A stretch of 64,000 bases of DNA, taken from Streptomyces chromofuscus (GTDB lineage Bacteria; Actinomycetota; Actinomycetes; Streptomycetales; Streptomycetaceae). How positions within the stretch are numbered: position 1 is the first letter of the stretch; every line of letters starts with the position of its first letter. Below, piece after piece: positions 50,777 through 59,651 of this stretch. The DNA lies in NCBI RefSeq assembly GCF_015160875.1, contig NZ_CP063374.1, forward strand, positions 992,001-1,056,000, given 5' to 3'. Both the position numbers and the translations under genes were made by a program. The notes under the pieces are model-generated. The model had not been told where the DNA came from, did not search any database, and saw only the letters and a list, made by a program, of their open reading frames with translations.

Positions 50777-51457
50777 ATGCTCAGATCAATAGAGGGAAAC
50801 CGATATGTCACTCAGGTTTTCGTCCGGGCGATGCGCGTGACCGTGCCCCTGACCGCTCTGGCCGTGCTCGGCCTCACGGCCTGCGACTCCGGCGCGGACG
50901 CCGAACCGAACGGGAAGAGCGGCCCGTCGGTGATCGTGCCGGGGGCGCCGGGCGAGGCCAACCGGACCCTTTCCGCCGAGGACGCCGCTCGGCATCGCGC
51001 CGACGACGACTCCCCCAACTCCGCCGACGTCGACTACGCGCGCATGATGATCGAGCACCACTCACAGGCGCTGGACATGACCCAACTCGTCCCCGATCGC
51101 GCCGAGTCGTCGCAGGTGAAGAAGGTCGCCGAGCGCATCGAGGCCGCGCAGCAACCGGAGATCGAGGTCATGCGCGGCTGGCTGAAGGAGCACGGCGAGG
51201 CCGAGCAGGGCGGTGGTCACGACCATGCCACGATGCCGGGCATGGCCACCGAGGCGCAGTTGGCCGAGCTGAAGGCGGCGCGGGGGAAGGCGTTCGACCG
51301 CCTCTTCCTCTCGCTGATGATCACGCACCACGAGGGAGCGATCACCATGGCCGCGGAGGTGAAGGCGCAGGGGAACAACGTCCGGGTCGAGGAGATGGCC
51401 GACGACGTGATCGCCCAGCAGACGAGCGAGATCAGCCGGATGCGCACGATGCTGTGA
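50777..51457 (+). CDS. DUF305 lipoprotein
   Basis: 226 residues from ATG 50777; an internal ATG at 50831 gives a compact lipoprotein signal MRVTVPLTALAVLGLTAC and may be the true start. The lipobox is LTAC. The DUF305 domain follows with paired motifs DVDYARMMIEHHSQALDM and FDRLFLSLMITHHEGAITMA, whose His and Met residues suggest copper or other metal binding; HDHATMPGMA lies between. It would be anchored to the outer face of the membrane. Partner of the divergent LVIVD protein gene. Confidence 0.87.
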   Translation: MLRSIEGNRYVTQVFVRAMRVTVPLTALAVLGLTACDSGADAEPNGKSGPSVIVPGAPGEANRTLSAEDAARHRADDDSPNSADVDYARMMIEHHSQALDMTQLVPDRAESSQVKKVAERIEAAQQPEIEVMRGWLKEHGEAEQGGGHDHATMPGMATEAQLAELKAARGKAFDRLFLSLMITHHEGAITMAAEVKAQGNNVRVEEMADDVIAQQTSEISRMRTML

Positions 51458-51496
51458 GGGACGACCGGCCCGGTCGGCGGCGGGCGTGACGCGGGG

Positions 51497-51718
51497 TCAG
51501 CAGGCCGACGTCGCGGGCTCGCACGACAGCCGCAGCGGCCTGTGGCGGCTGCGCCCGGTCGCGCACGTCACCAGGGGGACCCGGGTCGGCGCCCTTCTGT
51601 TTCGACGTCCCCGCAGGACGAGCGCGATCAGGTCGGCCGGCGACGGCACGGCGGGAAAGGGACCCCTCCGGTACACACGGAACGTGAGCGCGCGATCACA
51701 CTCCATTCGGTGGGACAT
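51497..51718 (-). CDS. Possible small hypothetical protein
   Basis: A 73-residue frame from ATG 51718 (MSHRMECDRALTFRVYRRG, ending EPATSAC) has mostly G/C third positions and so could be coding, but it lacks a ribosome site and any known domain. The surrounding 51458-51852 spacer also holds the promoter of the ferredoxin reductase gene. Kept as a weak candidate. Confidence 0.3.
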   Translation of the reverse strand: MSHRMECDRALTFRVYRRGPFPAVPSPADLIALVLRGRRNRRAPTRVPLVTCATGRSRHRPLRLSCEPATSAC

Positions 51719-51852
51719 GGCGGGACACGCATGGCGTTCCGTGCCCGGCACCCTGTCAGCGGAGCGGTTGCGGTGCAATGCTGGAGCCATCAGCGACCTC
51801 CTGTGCCGCACCGGACGAGCCCCCGGTGCCCACCGGACGAAGGAGTTCCGCC

Positions 51853-53193
51853 GTGCTGCGTGTCGCCGTCGTCGGCTCCGGACCGAGCGGGGTCTACTGC
51901 GCCCAGACCCTCGTCCAGCAGGACCCCACCGTGCTCGTCGACGTGCTGGACCGGCTGCCCTGCCCCTACGGGCTGGTGCGGTACGGGGTGGCGCCCGACC
52001 ACGAGAAGATCAAGTCGCTGCAGAACAATTTGCGCACGGTACTGGAGCACGAGCGGGTGCGCTTCCTCGGCGGTGTGCAGATCGGCTCCGGCGGGGTGCC
52101 GGCCGCCCAGCTGCGGGAGCTGTACCACGCGGTGGTGTACTGCGTGGGCGCCGCCACCGACCGCCACCTCGGCATCCCCGGCGAGGACCTGCCGGGCAGC
52201 TTCTCGGCGACCGAGTTCGTGTCCTGGTACAGCGCCCATCCGGACGCCGTGGCCGACGGTTTCGTGCTCGGCGCGCGGTCGGCCGTGGTCATCGGCGTCG
52301 GGAACGTCGCCGTGGACGTCACCCGGATCCTGGCGCGCGGCGCGGCCGAGCTCAGCTGCACCGACATGCCGCAGGCGGCCCTGAGCGCGCTGACGGCGAG
52401 CCGGGTGAACGCCATCCACATGGTGGGGCGGCGCGGCCCCTCACAGGCCCGCTTCACCACCAAGGAGCTGCGGGAGCTGGGGACCGTACCGGGCGCCGAA
52501 GTGGAGGTGGACGCGGACGAGTTGGCGCTGGACCCGGCGTACGTCGAGCCCTCCGCGCTGCCGGCCGTGCAGCGCCGCAACGTGGAGGTGCTGCGCGGCT
52601 GGGCGGCCGAGCCGGCGAAGGGGCTGCCGCGCCGGATCCGGCTGCGGTTCTTCCTGCGCCCGGTGGAGGTGCTGGCCGACGACGGGCGGGTCGGCGCGGT
52701 GCGGTTCGAGCGGACGCTGCCGGACGGGCGGGGCGGGGTGACCGGGACGGGCCGGTACGAGGACATCGAGGCCCAGCTGGTGCTGCGGTCGGTGGGTTAC
52801 CGCGGAGTGCCGCTGGAGGGGCTGCCGTTCGATCCGGCGACCGGCACCGTGCCGCATCTGGCCGGGCGCGTGGTGCGCGGCGGTGTCGTCGCGCCGGGCG
52901 AGTACGTGGCGGGCTGGATCAAGCGCGGCCCGACGGGCGTCATCGGCACCAACCGCCCGTGCGCCAAGGAGACGGTGCTGTCGCTGGTCGAGGACGCCGC
53001 CGTACTCGTGCGCAAGGAGATTCCCGACGACCCGCTGGGGGCGCTGCGGGCCGCCGGGGTGGAGCCGGTGGAGTGGTCCGGGTGGCGGGCCATCGAGCGG
53101 GCGGAGGCCGAGCTCGGCGCCTCGCTCGGGCGTGGTGTGGTCAAGCTGCCGGACTGGGACTCCCTGCGGGCGGCGGCGCGCGGCGCGTCGTAG
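51853..53193 (+). CDS. FprA-type ferredoxin/adrenodoxin-like NADP reductase
   Basis: 446 residues from GTG 51853, seven bases after AGGAG; the frame continues upstream to 51778 without support. FAD-binding: VAVVGSGPSGVYCAQTLV at the N-terminus; DRLPCPYGLVRYGVAPDHEKIK; NADP-binding: AVVIGVGNVAVDVTRIL and MVGRRGPSQARFTTKEL; C-terminal GWIKRGPTGVIGTNRPCAKE. The enzyme passes electrons from NADPH to ferredoxin, often serving cytochromes P450. No ferredoxin or P450 gene is adjacent. Downstream DNA is a decayed region. Confidence 0.92.
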   Translation: MLRVAVVGSGPSGVYCAQTLVQQDPTVLVDVLDRLPCPYGLVRYGVAPDHEKIKSLQNNLRTVLEHERVRFLGGVQIGSGGVPAAQLRELYHAVVYCVGAATDRHLGIPGEDLPGSFSATEFVSWYSAHPDAVADGFVLGARSAVVIGVGNVAVDVTRILARGAAELSCTDMPQAALSALTASRVNAIHMVGRRGPSQARFTTKELRELGTVPGAEVEVDADELALDPAYVEPSALPAVQRRNVEVLRGWAAEPAKGLPRRIRLRFFLRPVEVLADDGRVGAVRFERTLPDGRGGVTGTGRYEDIEAQLVLRSVGYRGVPLEGLPFDPATGTVPHLAGRVVRGGVVAPGEYVAGWIKRGPTGVIGTNRPCAKETVLSLVEDAAVLVRKEIPDDPLGALRAAGVEPVEWSGWRAIERAEAELGASLGRGVVKLPDWDSLRAAARGAS

Positions 53194-53330
53194 CGCGGCC
53201 GTGCCGCGACGGGTGGCCGCGCCGCGACGGGTGGCCGTGACACACGGAGGCAACACACCGGACATCAACATACCGTTCAAGGCGCATACGGTCTCTGGCT
53301 GTTCGGACGTTCCCGCTCGACGCGATGACC

Positions 53331-53933
53331 AGGCGGAAGGTCGAGCCGCACCCGATGGCGGACAGGCTGTGGGCCGACGGCCTGTCGACCGTGCTCGGCG
53401 GCGTCTTCAACACCTTCCCGTACACGGCGTACGCGCAGAACGTCGGCCTGGTCGGCATGACCCGGGTGCGCAGCCGCTGGGTGGTCGCGGCGGCGGGCGG
53501 CATGCTCGTGCTGCTCGGGCTGCTGCCCAAGCTGGGCGCGGTGGTGGCGGCGATTCCGCCGCCGGTGCTCGGCGGCGCGGGACTGGTGATGTTCGGGACA
53601 GTCGCGGCGAGCGGCCTGAGGACGCCGGCCGAGGCGGAAGGTCGAGCCGCACCCGATGGCGGACAGGCTGTGGGCCGACGGCCTGTCGACCGTGCTCGGC
53701 GGCGTCTTCAACACCTTCCCGTACACGGCGTACGCGCAGAACGTCGGCCTGGTCGGCATGACCCGGGTGCGCAGCCGCTGGGTGGTCGCGGCGGCGGGCG
53801 GCATGCTCGTGCTGCTCGGGCTGCTGCCCAAGCTGGGCGCGGTGGTGGCGGCGATTCCGCCGCCGGTGCTCGGCGGCGCGGGACTGGTGATGTTCGGGAC
53901 GGTCGCGGCGAGCGGCCTGAGGACGCCGGCCGA
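53331..53933. repeat. 301-bp tandem duplication
   Basis: The segment 53331-53631 (starting AGGCGGAAGGTCGAGCCGC) is repeated at 53632-53932. I find a single difference (A at 53600, G at 53901), so the duplication is recent. The junction sequence GCCGGCCGAGG/CGGAAGG shares GAGG or AGG with the right end, consistent with slippage or unequal crossing-over at a short homology. Confidence 0.9.
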
Positions 53934-54132
53934 GGTCGGCTTCAGGGGCAACCACAACCTCACCGTGGTGGCCGTGTCGGTGGCGGTGGGCGCGCTGCCG
54001 GTCGGGGTGCCGACGGTCTACGACCGGTTCCCGGACTGGTTCCAGACCGTCATGCACAGCGGGATCAGCGCGGGCTGCCTCACCGCGATCGTACTCAACC
54101 TGCTCTTCAACCACCTTCCCCTCAGGGACCGT
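53331..54132 (+). pseudogene. 3' remnant of an NCS2 purine/xanthine permease gene with internal duplication
   Basis: Only the C-terminal part of a nucleobase:cation symporter-2 is present: [40 protein letters not shown], helices to [20 protein letters not shown] and [14 protein letters not shown]. The first ~250 residues, with the substrate-binding helices, are gone. The 301-bp segment from [10 protein letters not shown] to SGLRTPAE is repeated directly, and 301 is not a multiple of three, so copy one runs out of frame into copy two. The stop codon is also missing: the frame runs on into the antisense of the ArsR gene. Clearly non-functional. Confidence 0.85.
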
Positions 54133-54630
54133 TCAGCCAGTGAGGCCGAGTCGGGCGGCCTGCCGGTCGGCGGCGGCGGCGGCGGCGAGCAGGCTGTCGA
54201 GGAGTCCGGGAAAGAGATCGTCCAGGTCGTCCCGGCGCAGGCCGTTCATCTTGGCCGTTCCGCGGTAGACCTGCCGGATCACACCGCTCTCGCGCAGTAC
54301 CCGGAAGTGGTGCGTGGTCGTGGACTTGGTGACCGGCAGGTCGAAGTGCGAACAGGAGAGCTCGTCGCCGGCGCCGGCGACGAGCTCGCGCACGATGCGC
54401 AGCCGCATCGGGTCGGAGAGCGCGTGCAGCACGCCTTCCAGCCGGATGTCCTCGCGCGCCGGGTGCGGCAGGGCACGGGTGCTGGTGGTCGGGGCGGCGG
54501 GTGTCAGATCATCATCAACGGCGAGGCCGACGCCGTCCTGCTGGGCCGCGAGCTGTTGCGCAACCCGTCGTGGGCGAGGCACGCGGCACGCGAGCTGGGG
54601 GGCGAGGTCCGGGTGCCGGATCAGTATCAC
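54133..54630 (-). CDS. ArsR-family regulator with a displaced 5' end
   Basis: The reading frame gives 165 residues. Residues from about 42 on ([20 protein letters not shown]) are a normal ArsR protein: [17 protein letters not shown], then [20 protein letters not shown] as recognition helix. Residues 1-41, from GTG 54630, are antisense to an oxidoreductase remnant and not natural. The true ATG seems to have been deleted at a junction near 54507, so translation would need the GTG at 54630 or a CTG at 54507. No cysteine metal box is seen; relatives sit divergent to OYE-type oxidoreductase genes, which fits the remnant beside it. Confidence 0.7.
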   Translation of the reverse strand: MILIRHPDLAPQLACRVPRPRRVAQQLAAQQDGVGLAVDDDLTPAAPTTSTRALPHPAREDIRLEGVLHALSDPMRLRIVRELVAGAGDELSCSHFDLPVTKSTTTHHFRVLRESGVIRQVYRGTAKMNGLRRDDLDDLFPGLLDSLLAAAAAADRQAARLGLTG

Positions 54631-54642
54631 CGGTCGGTGTGA
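54508..54642 (+). pseudogene. 3' remnant of an old-yellow-enzyme-type oxidoreductase gene
   Basis: The plus strand reads [20 protein letters not shown] followed by [20 protein letters not shown] and a stop at 54640-54642. This is the final 44 residues of YqjM-like NADH:flavin oxidoreductases (the [14 protein letters not shown] block binds FMN phosphate). Everything upstream, about 300 residues, is missing, and the remnant lies antisense to the 5' end of the ArsR frame. It marks the other side of the deletion. Confidence 0.75.
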
Positions 54643-54842
54643 GGCGGCACGGGCGGGCGGCGGGCCACGCCGGTCCCGGCCGCGTGAACCGGTGCGGGCA
54701 GCGGCGCCCGCACCACTCCGGGCAGCGGGGCTTCTGCGGCGGCCCAGGTGGGCGATCCGGCCGGCTGCGGCGCGAGCTGACGGTGGCGGTCTGACGCATC
54801 GTCGGCGCGCCGGGCCTCATGGGCTCGGCCCACGCCCGTCCC

Positions 54843-55110
54843 GGGGGCCGACGCGCCCGAGGACCGTCCTGAGCCGCACAGGGACTCCCGAGCCCGACTC
54901 GCCGACCGACGGCCGCGAGAGCCGTCTTGACCCGCGGACACTGCTGCACCCGACTCACCGACCGACGTGCGCGAAGGCCGCGTTGGACCCTGCACAGGTA
55001 CTCCGGGGCCCAACTCGCCAAGCGACGTGCGCGCGAGTCGCCTTGGCTCGCCACAGACGCTCCCGCGCCCGACTCACCGGCCGACGCGTGCCAGAGCCGT
55101 CTTGAGGCCC
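54843..55110. repeat. ~59-bp degenerate repeats derived from the end of the ATPase gene
   Basis: Units beginning ACTCACCGACCGACG or similar start at about 54897, 54953, 55013 and 55072, with an earlier partial at 54843; spacing is 56-60 bp. The last unit contains the stop and final codons of the P-type ATPase gene (CCAGAGCCGTCTTGAGG, minus strand LKTALARVGR), and AGAGCCGTCTTGA also recurs at 54918. The rest of 54643-54842 has no gene I can support. Confidence 0.65.
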
Positions 55111-58100
55111 TCCGGTGCGCCCTCGCCCAGCCGCACGACCGCCCGCTCGATGTGCGGCAGTGCCCGCTGTCCCGTGACCGCCAGGGCGATGGCCGCGACG
55201 ACGCCCGCCCAGGCGACCGGGCCGAGCGGGGTGCAGCCGAGGGCCTGGCTCACGCCCGGGGTCTCGACCACGGCGACCAGGGCCACGGCGGAGCCGAGGA
55301 CCGTCAGGCGGACCAGGGGGCTCCCACGGCGGTCGGCGAGGGTCTGGGCGAGCTGGGTGCCGACGACCGCGCACAGGGCCATCGTGGTGGTGCGGCGCGC
55401 CGTCCCGGGAGTGAAGCGGCCGATCAGCCAGGCCACGACCGCGCCCAGGCAGGTGGTCATCGCCCGGTGCCGGATCTGCCGCATCAGCGGCGCGCCCAGC
55501 AGCGACGTACCCATCGGCTCGCTGCCCGCGTTCGTCTCCTCGCCCACGTCCTTCTGCGGCGTGACCGCCACCGCCATCGCCGGGAACAGGTCCGTGAACA
55601 GGTTCACCAGCAGCATCTGACGGGTCGACATCGGCGCCGCGCCACCGAGCAGGCTGCCGACGATCCCGAAGCCGACCTCGCCCGCGTTGCCGCCGATCAG
55701 GATGGCGACGGCGTCCGCGACGCTGCGCCACAGGGCTCGTCCCTCGGAGACAGCCTCGACCAGGACCGTCATGTCGCCGTTGGTGAGCACCAGGTCGGCG
55801 GCGTTGCGGGCGGCGGCCGAACCGCGGGCGCTGATGCCCACCCCCACGTCGGCGGCGCGGATGGCGGCCGCGTCGTTGGCCCCGTCGCCCACCATGCCGA
55901 CCACCCGGCCGGACTCCATCAGCGCCTCGACGACCTGGAGCTTCTGCTCCGGCGCGACACGGGCGACCACGCCCACGTCGTGCAGCATCCGGGCGCGCTC
56001 CGAACGGTCGGCGGCGGCGATCTCCTCGCCGGTGACCACGGTGGTGTCCTCCGGCCAGCCCAGCTGAAGGGCGATCGCGCGCGCGGTCTGCGGGTGGTCA
56101 CCGGTGAGCATGACCGGTCGTGCGCCCGCGTCGCGCAGCCCGTGCACGAGTGCGGTGGACGTCTCGCGCGGCACGTCCGCCAGCGCGAGCAGGCCGAGGA
56201 ACTCCAGTCCCTCCAAGGGCTCTTCACCAACCTGCGCGTCCTTCTCCCCCTCGGCCAGCGGCCGTTGCGCGACCGCCAGCACCCGCAGGCCCTCGGCAGC
56301 CAGCTCGTGCGCCTGGTCGTGAGCGTGGTCGGGGACGTCACGGCAGGCCGGCAGCACGGTCTCCGGCGCGCCCTTGACGACGAACATCCGCCTGCCGTCG
56401 CCCGCGTGGCCCACCGCACCGGCATATCCACGGCCCGCCTCGAACGGCCGGCCCTCGGTCTGCACCCACTCGGGGTCGCGCCCGGCCGCGTCCAGGACGG
56501 CCTCGTCGGTGGCGTGCACCGGCGTGTCGGGGCCCTCCTCGGGCTGCGGGCAGGCGCGCACCGCGACCTTCATGGTCACGGTGTCCTTGGCATCGTCGGG
56601 CGGACGGGTCTCGCCGTCGGCGTCGGCCACGCGCACCAGGCGCAGCTTGTTCTCCGTGAGGGTGCCGGTCTTGTCGAAGCAGACCGTGTCCATCCGGCCG
56701 AGCGCCTCCAGCGTGCGCGGCGCCCGCACCAGGACACCCCGCCGGCTCAGCCGGCGGGCGGCCGCCAACTGGGCCACCGTGGCGACCAGCGGCAGGCCCT
56801 CGGGAACCGCGGCCACCGCCACCGCCACGCCACCGCTGACGGCCTCCCGGATCGGCGTGCCGCGCAGCAGCGACAGGCTGGTCACCGCGGCGCCGCCCGC
56901 CATCGTCAACGGCAGTGCCCTGCTGGTGAGTTCCTGCAACCGGGCCTGGACGCCCGCGGCCGGGGGCTTGCGGGCGGCGAGGTGGACGGCGCGGGCCGCC
57001 TCGGTGCGCTCGCCGGTCTCCACGACCACGGCCCGCGCCTGTCCGGCGACGACGGTGGTGCCCTCGAACACCATGCAGCGGCGGTCGGCGACGGAGGCGC
57101 GGGGCGTGGGCTCCGTCTGCTTGTCGACGGGCAGCGACTCACCGGTCAGCGCCGACTCGTCCACCTCCAGGCCGTCCTCCCACAGCAGGCGCGCGTCGGC
57201 CGGTACGACGTCGTCGGCCTTGAGCTCGATCACGTCTCCGGGGTGGAGCCGGGTGGCGTCCACGGTGCGCGCACCGGTCGCGTCACCGTTGGTGACGCGG
57301 GCCTTCTGTTTCTGCTCGGCGACCAGTCCGGCCAACGCCCTTTCGGCGCGCAGCCGTTGCACACCGCCGACCAGGGCGTTCAGGTCGAGGGCGCCGACGA
57401 CCAGCAGGGCGTCCACCATGGAGCCGAGGATCGCGGACGCGGCCGAGCCGACCGCCAGCACGGGCGTGAGCGGATCGTCCAGTTCGCCGCGTACGGCGCG
57501 TCCGAGTTCGAGCGTCCAGCGGACCGGGGCCATCCCGGGGGCGTGCACGGCCGAACGCGCCGCCTTGCGGACCCGGCCGGTGGCCGCGACGACGGCCGTC
57601 GTCTCCTCGTCCGTCCGGCGTTCCAGCCGTTCGCGTACGTCGCTCACCTTGAGGGCGTGCCAGGGCACCCGTGGCCGCGGGTGCGGCGCCCGCGCCACGG
57701 CGACGCCGACGGCCGACCGCGCGCCGCTCAGCAGGGCGAGCGCGGCGCCGATGTCGACGGGCGCGTGCCGCAGGCCGACGAGCGGGATGCCGGTGCCGCG
57801 CCCGGCCTCGCCGACGGCGACCAGCAGTCCGGACAGGGCGGCGCCGGACCGCGCCAGCACCTGGGAGCGCCGGCCGACTCCGCGGGCCGCGGGCACCGCC
57901 CGGAGCAGCCGCCACACGTCGGCCAGTCCGCCCGGCGCGACCAGGTCGGAGCCCCAGGCGACGGCCGCGTCGCCGTCGGCCAGCGCGACGGCCACGTCCC
58001 CGGCGAGCAGCCCTGACAGCGCTTCGGTGTCGTCGGAGGAGGAGGGCCGGGCCACCGTGATGACACCGCCGCGATCCCGCAGCCCTGCCACCACCTCGCC

Positions 58101-59591
58101 GGGCGCCCGGTCCGCGGCGACGATGTGGTCCGCCAGGGCGGTGAACTCGCCGAGCGCGGGGTCCGCGACCACCACGACCCGCAGCCCGGCGCGCCGCGCC
58201 GCGTCGAGGACGGCCTCGGCCATCGGGTCCGCGCTGCCGTCCGCACTGTGCAGGGCGCTCGGATGCAGGAAGACCGTTCGGGCCGTCTCCAGCTGGCGCA
58301 GCCGGTCCATGTCGCGCACCAGCACGCCCGTGCGGGCCAGCGCGCAGCCCAGCACCGCGTGGAAGGCGGCGGGGCCGTAGCGGGCGGCCTTCGGGGAGCC
58401 GGCGAGGACCGCTTCGGCCGCCTCGGCGCCACTGTGCTTGACCAGCAGCGTCGCGGCGGCGCCCAGCACGCTGCCGGTCTCGGCGTGGACGGCGTACTCC
58501 TGGGCGGGCGCGGGACGCAGCGGCGGGCGCGGGAAGCGGTGGGCCGCCACGTCGTCGCGTTCGGGCCGGCACACCTGGTCGTGCACCCAGTCGAAGGCGG
58601 CCCCGCGCGCCAGCGCCTCCGCGAGCTGGAGGGAGCGCAGGATACCGTCCAGCACCAGGGACGTCGGGGTCTGCCCGGCGCCGTGGGCGGCCGCGTTGGC
58701 GACCGCGAGGATCAGGTCGGTACGGGAACGGCCGAACCGGGACCGCATCCAGCCGCGGAACCGGGGGTTCTCACGCAACAGGGTCACGCCCGCGGTCACG
58801 AACCGGGGCGAGGCCGGCAGCCGCAGCATGGACCCGGCGACCGCGGCGACGATGCCCGCGGCGTCGGCCACCATGGCCGCCGACACGGCCCGCACCTCGG
58901 CCGGGTCACCGGGGTGCGCGAACTCCTCGACCGGGAAGTCCGCGGGCACCAGTCGGTGCTGGTCGGCGAGTTCGTTCGCCCGCTCCAGCACCCGGTCGGT
59001 CAAGGCCGCCTCGCCGGCGACGACCACCAGCCGGGCCAGCCCGCCGTCCCAGTACGCGTAGGCGACGTCCGGGTGCTCGGCGAGGGCCTCGGCGACGCGC
59101 CGCGCCGCCCGCGCGGTGGCTGCGGCCCGGCGCGTCCGCTCCGCCCGCTCCGCCTCCCCCGGCTCGGCAGCCGCCTGCTCCGCTTCCCCCGGCGCAGGCG
59201 CCGCTTGTTCCCCCGGCTCGGCAGCCGCACGCTCCGCCGCCTCCCCGGACTCGGGAGCCGCCTGCTCCGCCGCCTCCTTCAGCTCGGGAGCCGCCCGCTC
59301 CGCCTCGGGAGCCACTCGCTCCGCCTCCCGCACCTCGGGAGCCGCCTGCAGCGCCAGATGCACCCGGCTGCCGGCCCTCCAGTGGCGCCCCCCGCCGGGC
59401 AGCGCCCCACGGGCCACCCGCGACACCCGCACCATGGCCTCCGCGCTGCGCACTCCGGCGCGCGCGGTCCCGGCCACGGCGCCGGCGGCCGCCCCGACCG
59501 CCGGCGCGGTGCCGCGTACCAGCAGGCGCGGCCCGGCCATGACGATGTCGGTGACGACCGCCGATGAGCCCGTCAGCAACCAAAGCCCCAT
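55074..59591 (-). CDS. Large cation-translocating P-type ATPase (CtpI-like)
   Basis: 1505 residues. P-type ATPase landmarks are in order: actuator DESALTGESLPVDKQ (about 815), phosphorylation site CFDKTGTLTENK (about 970), VMLTGDHPQTARAI and the hinge MVGDGANDAAAIRAADVGVG (about 1230), then C-terminal membrane helices with EVGFGIVGSLLGG and QMLLVNLFTDLFPA. The N-terminal ~650 residues are an extra region: helices, an Ala/Glu/Pro-rich low-complexity stretch (about 85-155, units such as EAAEQAAPESGEA) and a second, degenerate ATPase-like half with MLRLPASPRF and VFLHPSAL. Size and layout resemble mycobacterial CtpI. It pumps an unknown cation across the membrane. The C-terminal codons seed the downstream repeats. 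Confidence 0.9.
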   Translation of the reverse strand: MGLWLLTGSSAVVTDIVMAGPRLLVRGTAPAVGAAAGAVAGTARAGVRSAEAMVRVSRVARGALPGGGRHWRAGSRVHLALQAAPEVREAERVAPEAERAAPELKEAAEQAAPESGEAAERAAAEPGEQAAPAPGEAEQAAAEPGEAERAERTRRAAATARAARRVAEALAEHPDVAYAYWDGGLARLVVVAGEAALTDRVLERANELADQHRLVPADFPVEEFAHPGDPAEVRAVSAAMVADAAGIVAAVAGSMLRLPASPRFVTAGVTLLRENPRFRGWMRSRFGRSRTDLILAVANAAAHGAGQTPTSLVLDGILRSLQLAEALARGAAFDWVHDQVCRPERDDVAAHRFPRPPLRPAPAQEYAVHAETGSVLGAAATLLVKHSGAEAAEAVLAGSPKAARYGPAAFHAVLGCALARTGVLVRDMDRLRQLETARTVFLHPSALHSADGSADPMAEAVLDAARRAGLRVVVVADPALGEFTALADHIVAADRAPGEVVAGLRDRGGVITVARPSSSDDTEALSGLLAGDVAVALADGDAAVAWGSDLVAPGGLADVWRLLRAVPAARGVGRRSQVLARSGAALSGLLVAVGEAGRGTGIPLVGLRHAPVDIGAALALLSGARSAVGVAVARAPHPRPRVPWHALKVSDVRERLERRTDEETTAVVAATGRVRKAARSAVHAPGMAPVRWTLELGRAVRGELDDPLTPVLAVGSAASAILGSMVDALLVVGALDLNALVGGVQRLRAERALAGLVAEQKQKARVTNGDATGARTVDATRLHPGDVIELKADDVVPADARLLWEDGLEVDESALTGESLPVDKQTEPTPRASVADRRCMVFEGTTVVAGQARAVVVETGERTEAARAVHLAARKPPAAGVQARLQELTSRALPLTMAGGAAVTSLSLLRGTPIREAVSGGVAVAVAAVPEGLPLVATVAQLAAARRLSRRGVLVRAPRTLEALGRMDTVCFDKTGTLTENKLRLVRVADADGETRPPDDAKDTVTMKVAVRACPQPEEGPDTPVHATDEAVLDAAGRDPEWVQTEGRPFEAGRGYAGAVGHAGDGRRMFVVKGAPETVLPACRDVPDHAHDQAHELAAEGLRVLAVAQRPLAEGEKDAQVGEEPLEGLEFLGLLALADVPRETSTALVHGLRDAGARPVMLTGDHPQTARAIALQLGWPEDTTVVTGEEIAAADRSERARMLHDVGVVARVAPEQKLQVVEALMESGRVVGMVGDGANDAAAIRAADVGVGISARGSAAARNAADLVLTNGDMTVLVEAVSEGRALWRSVADAVAILIGGNAGEVGFGIVGSLLGGAAPMSTRQMLLVNLFTDLFPAMAVAVTPQKDVGEETNAGSEPMGTSLLGAPLMRQIRHRAMTTCLGAVVAWLIGRFTPGTARRTTTMALCAVVGTQLAQTLADRRGSPLVRLTVLGSAVALVAVVETPGVSQALGCTPLGPVAWAGVVAAIALAVTGQRALPHIERAVVRLGEGAPEGLKTALARVGR

Positions 59592-59651
59592 TTCACGCCC
59601 TTTGCTTGTGTGTCGGGCGGGCCGGACGACCGGTCTCCGGCCCGCCGTTCC

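Noticed and set aside
53656-54642. 328-codon frame joining permease C-terminus to an oxidoreductase tail as a fusion protein
   Set aside because: The middle is antisense to the ArsR gene, and both ends are remnants; chance open frame in GC-rich DNA.
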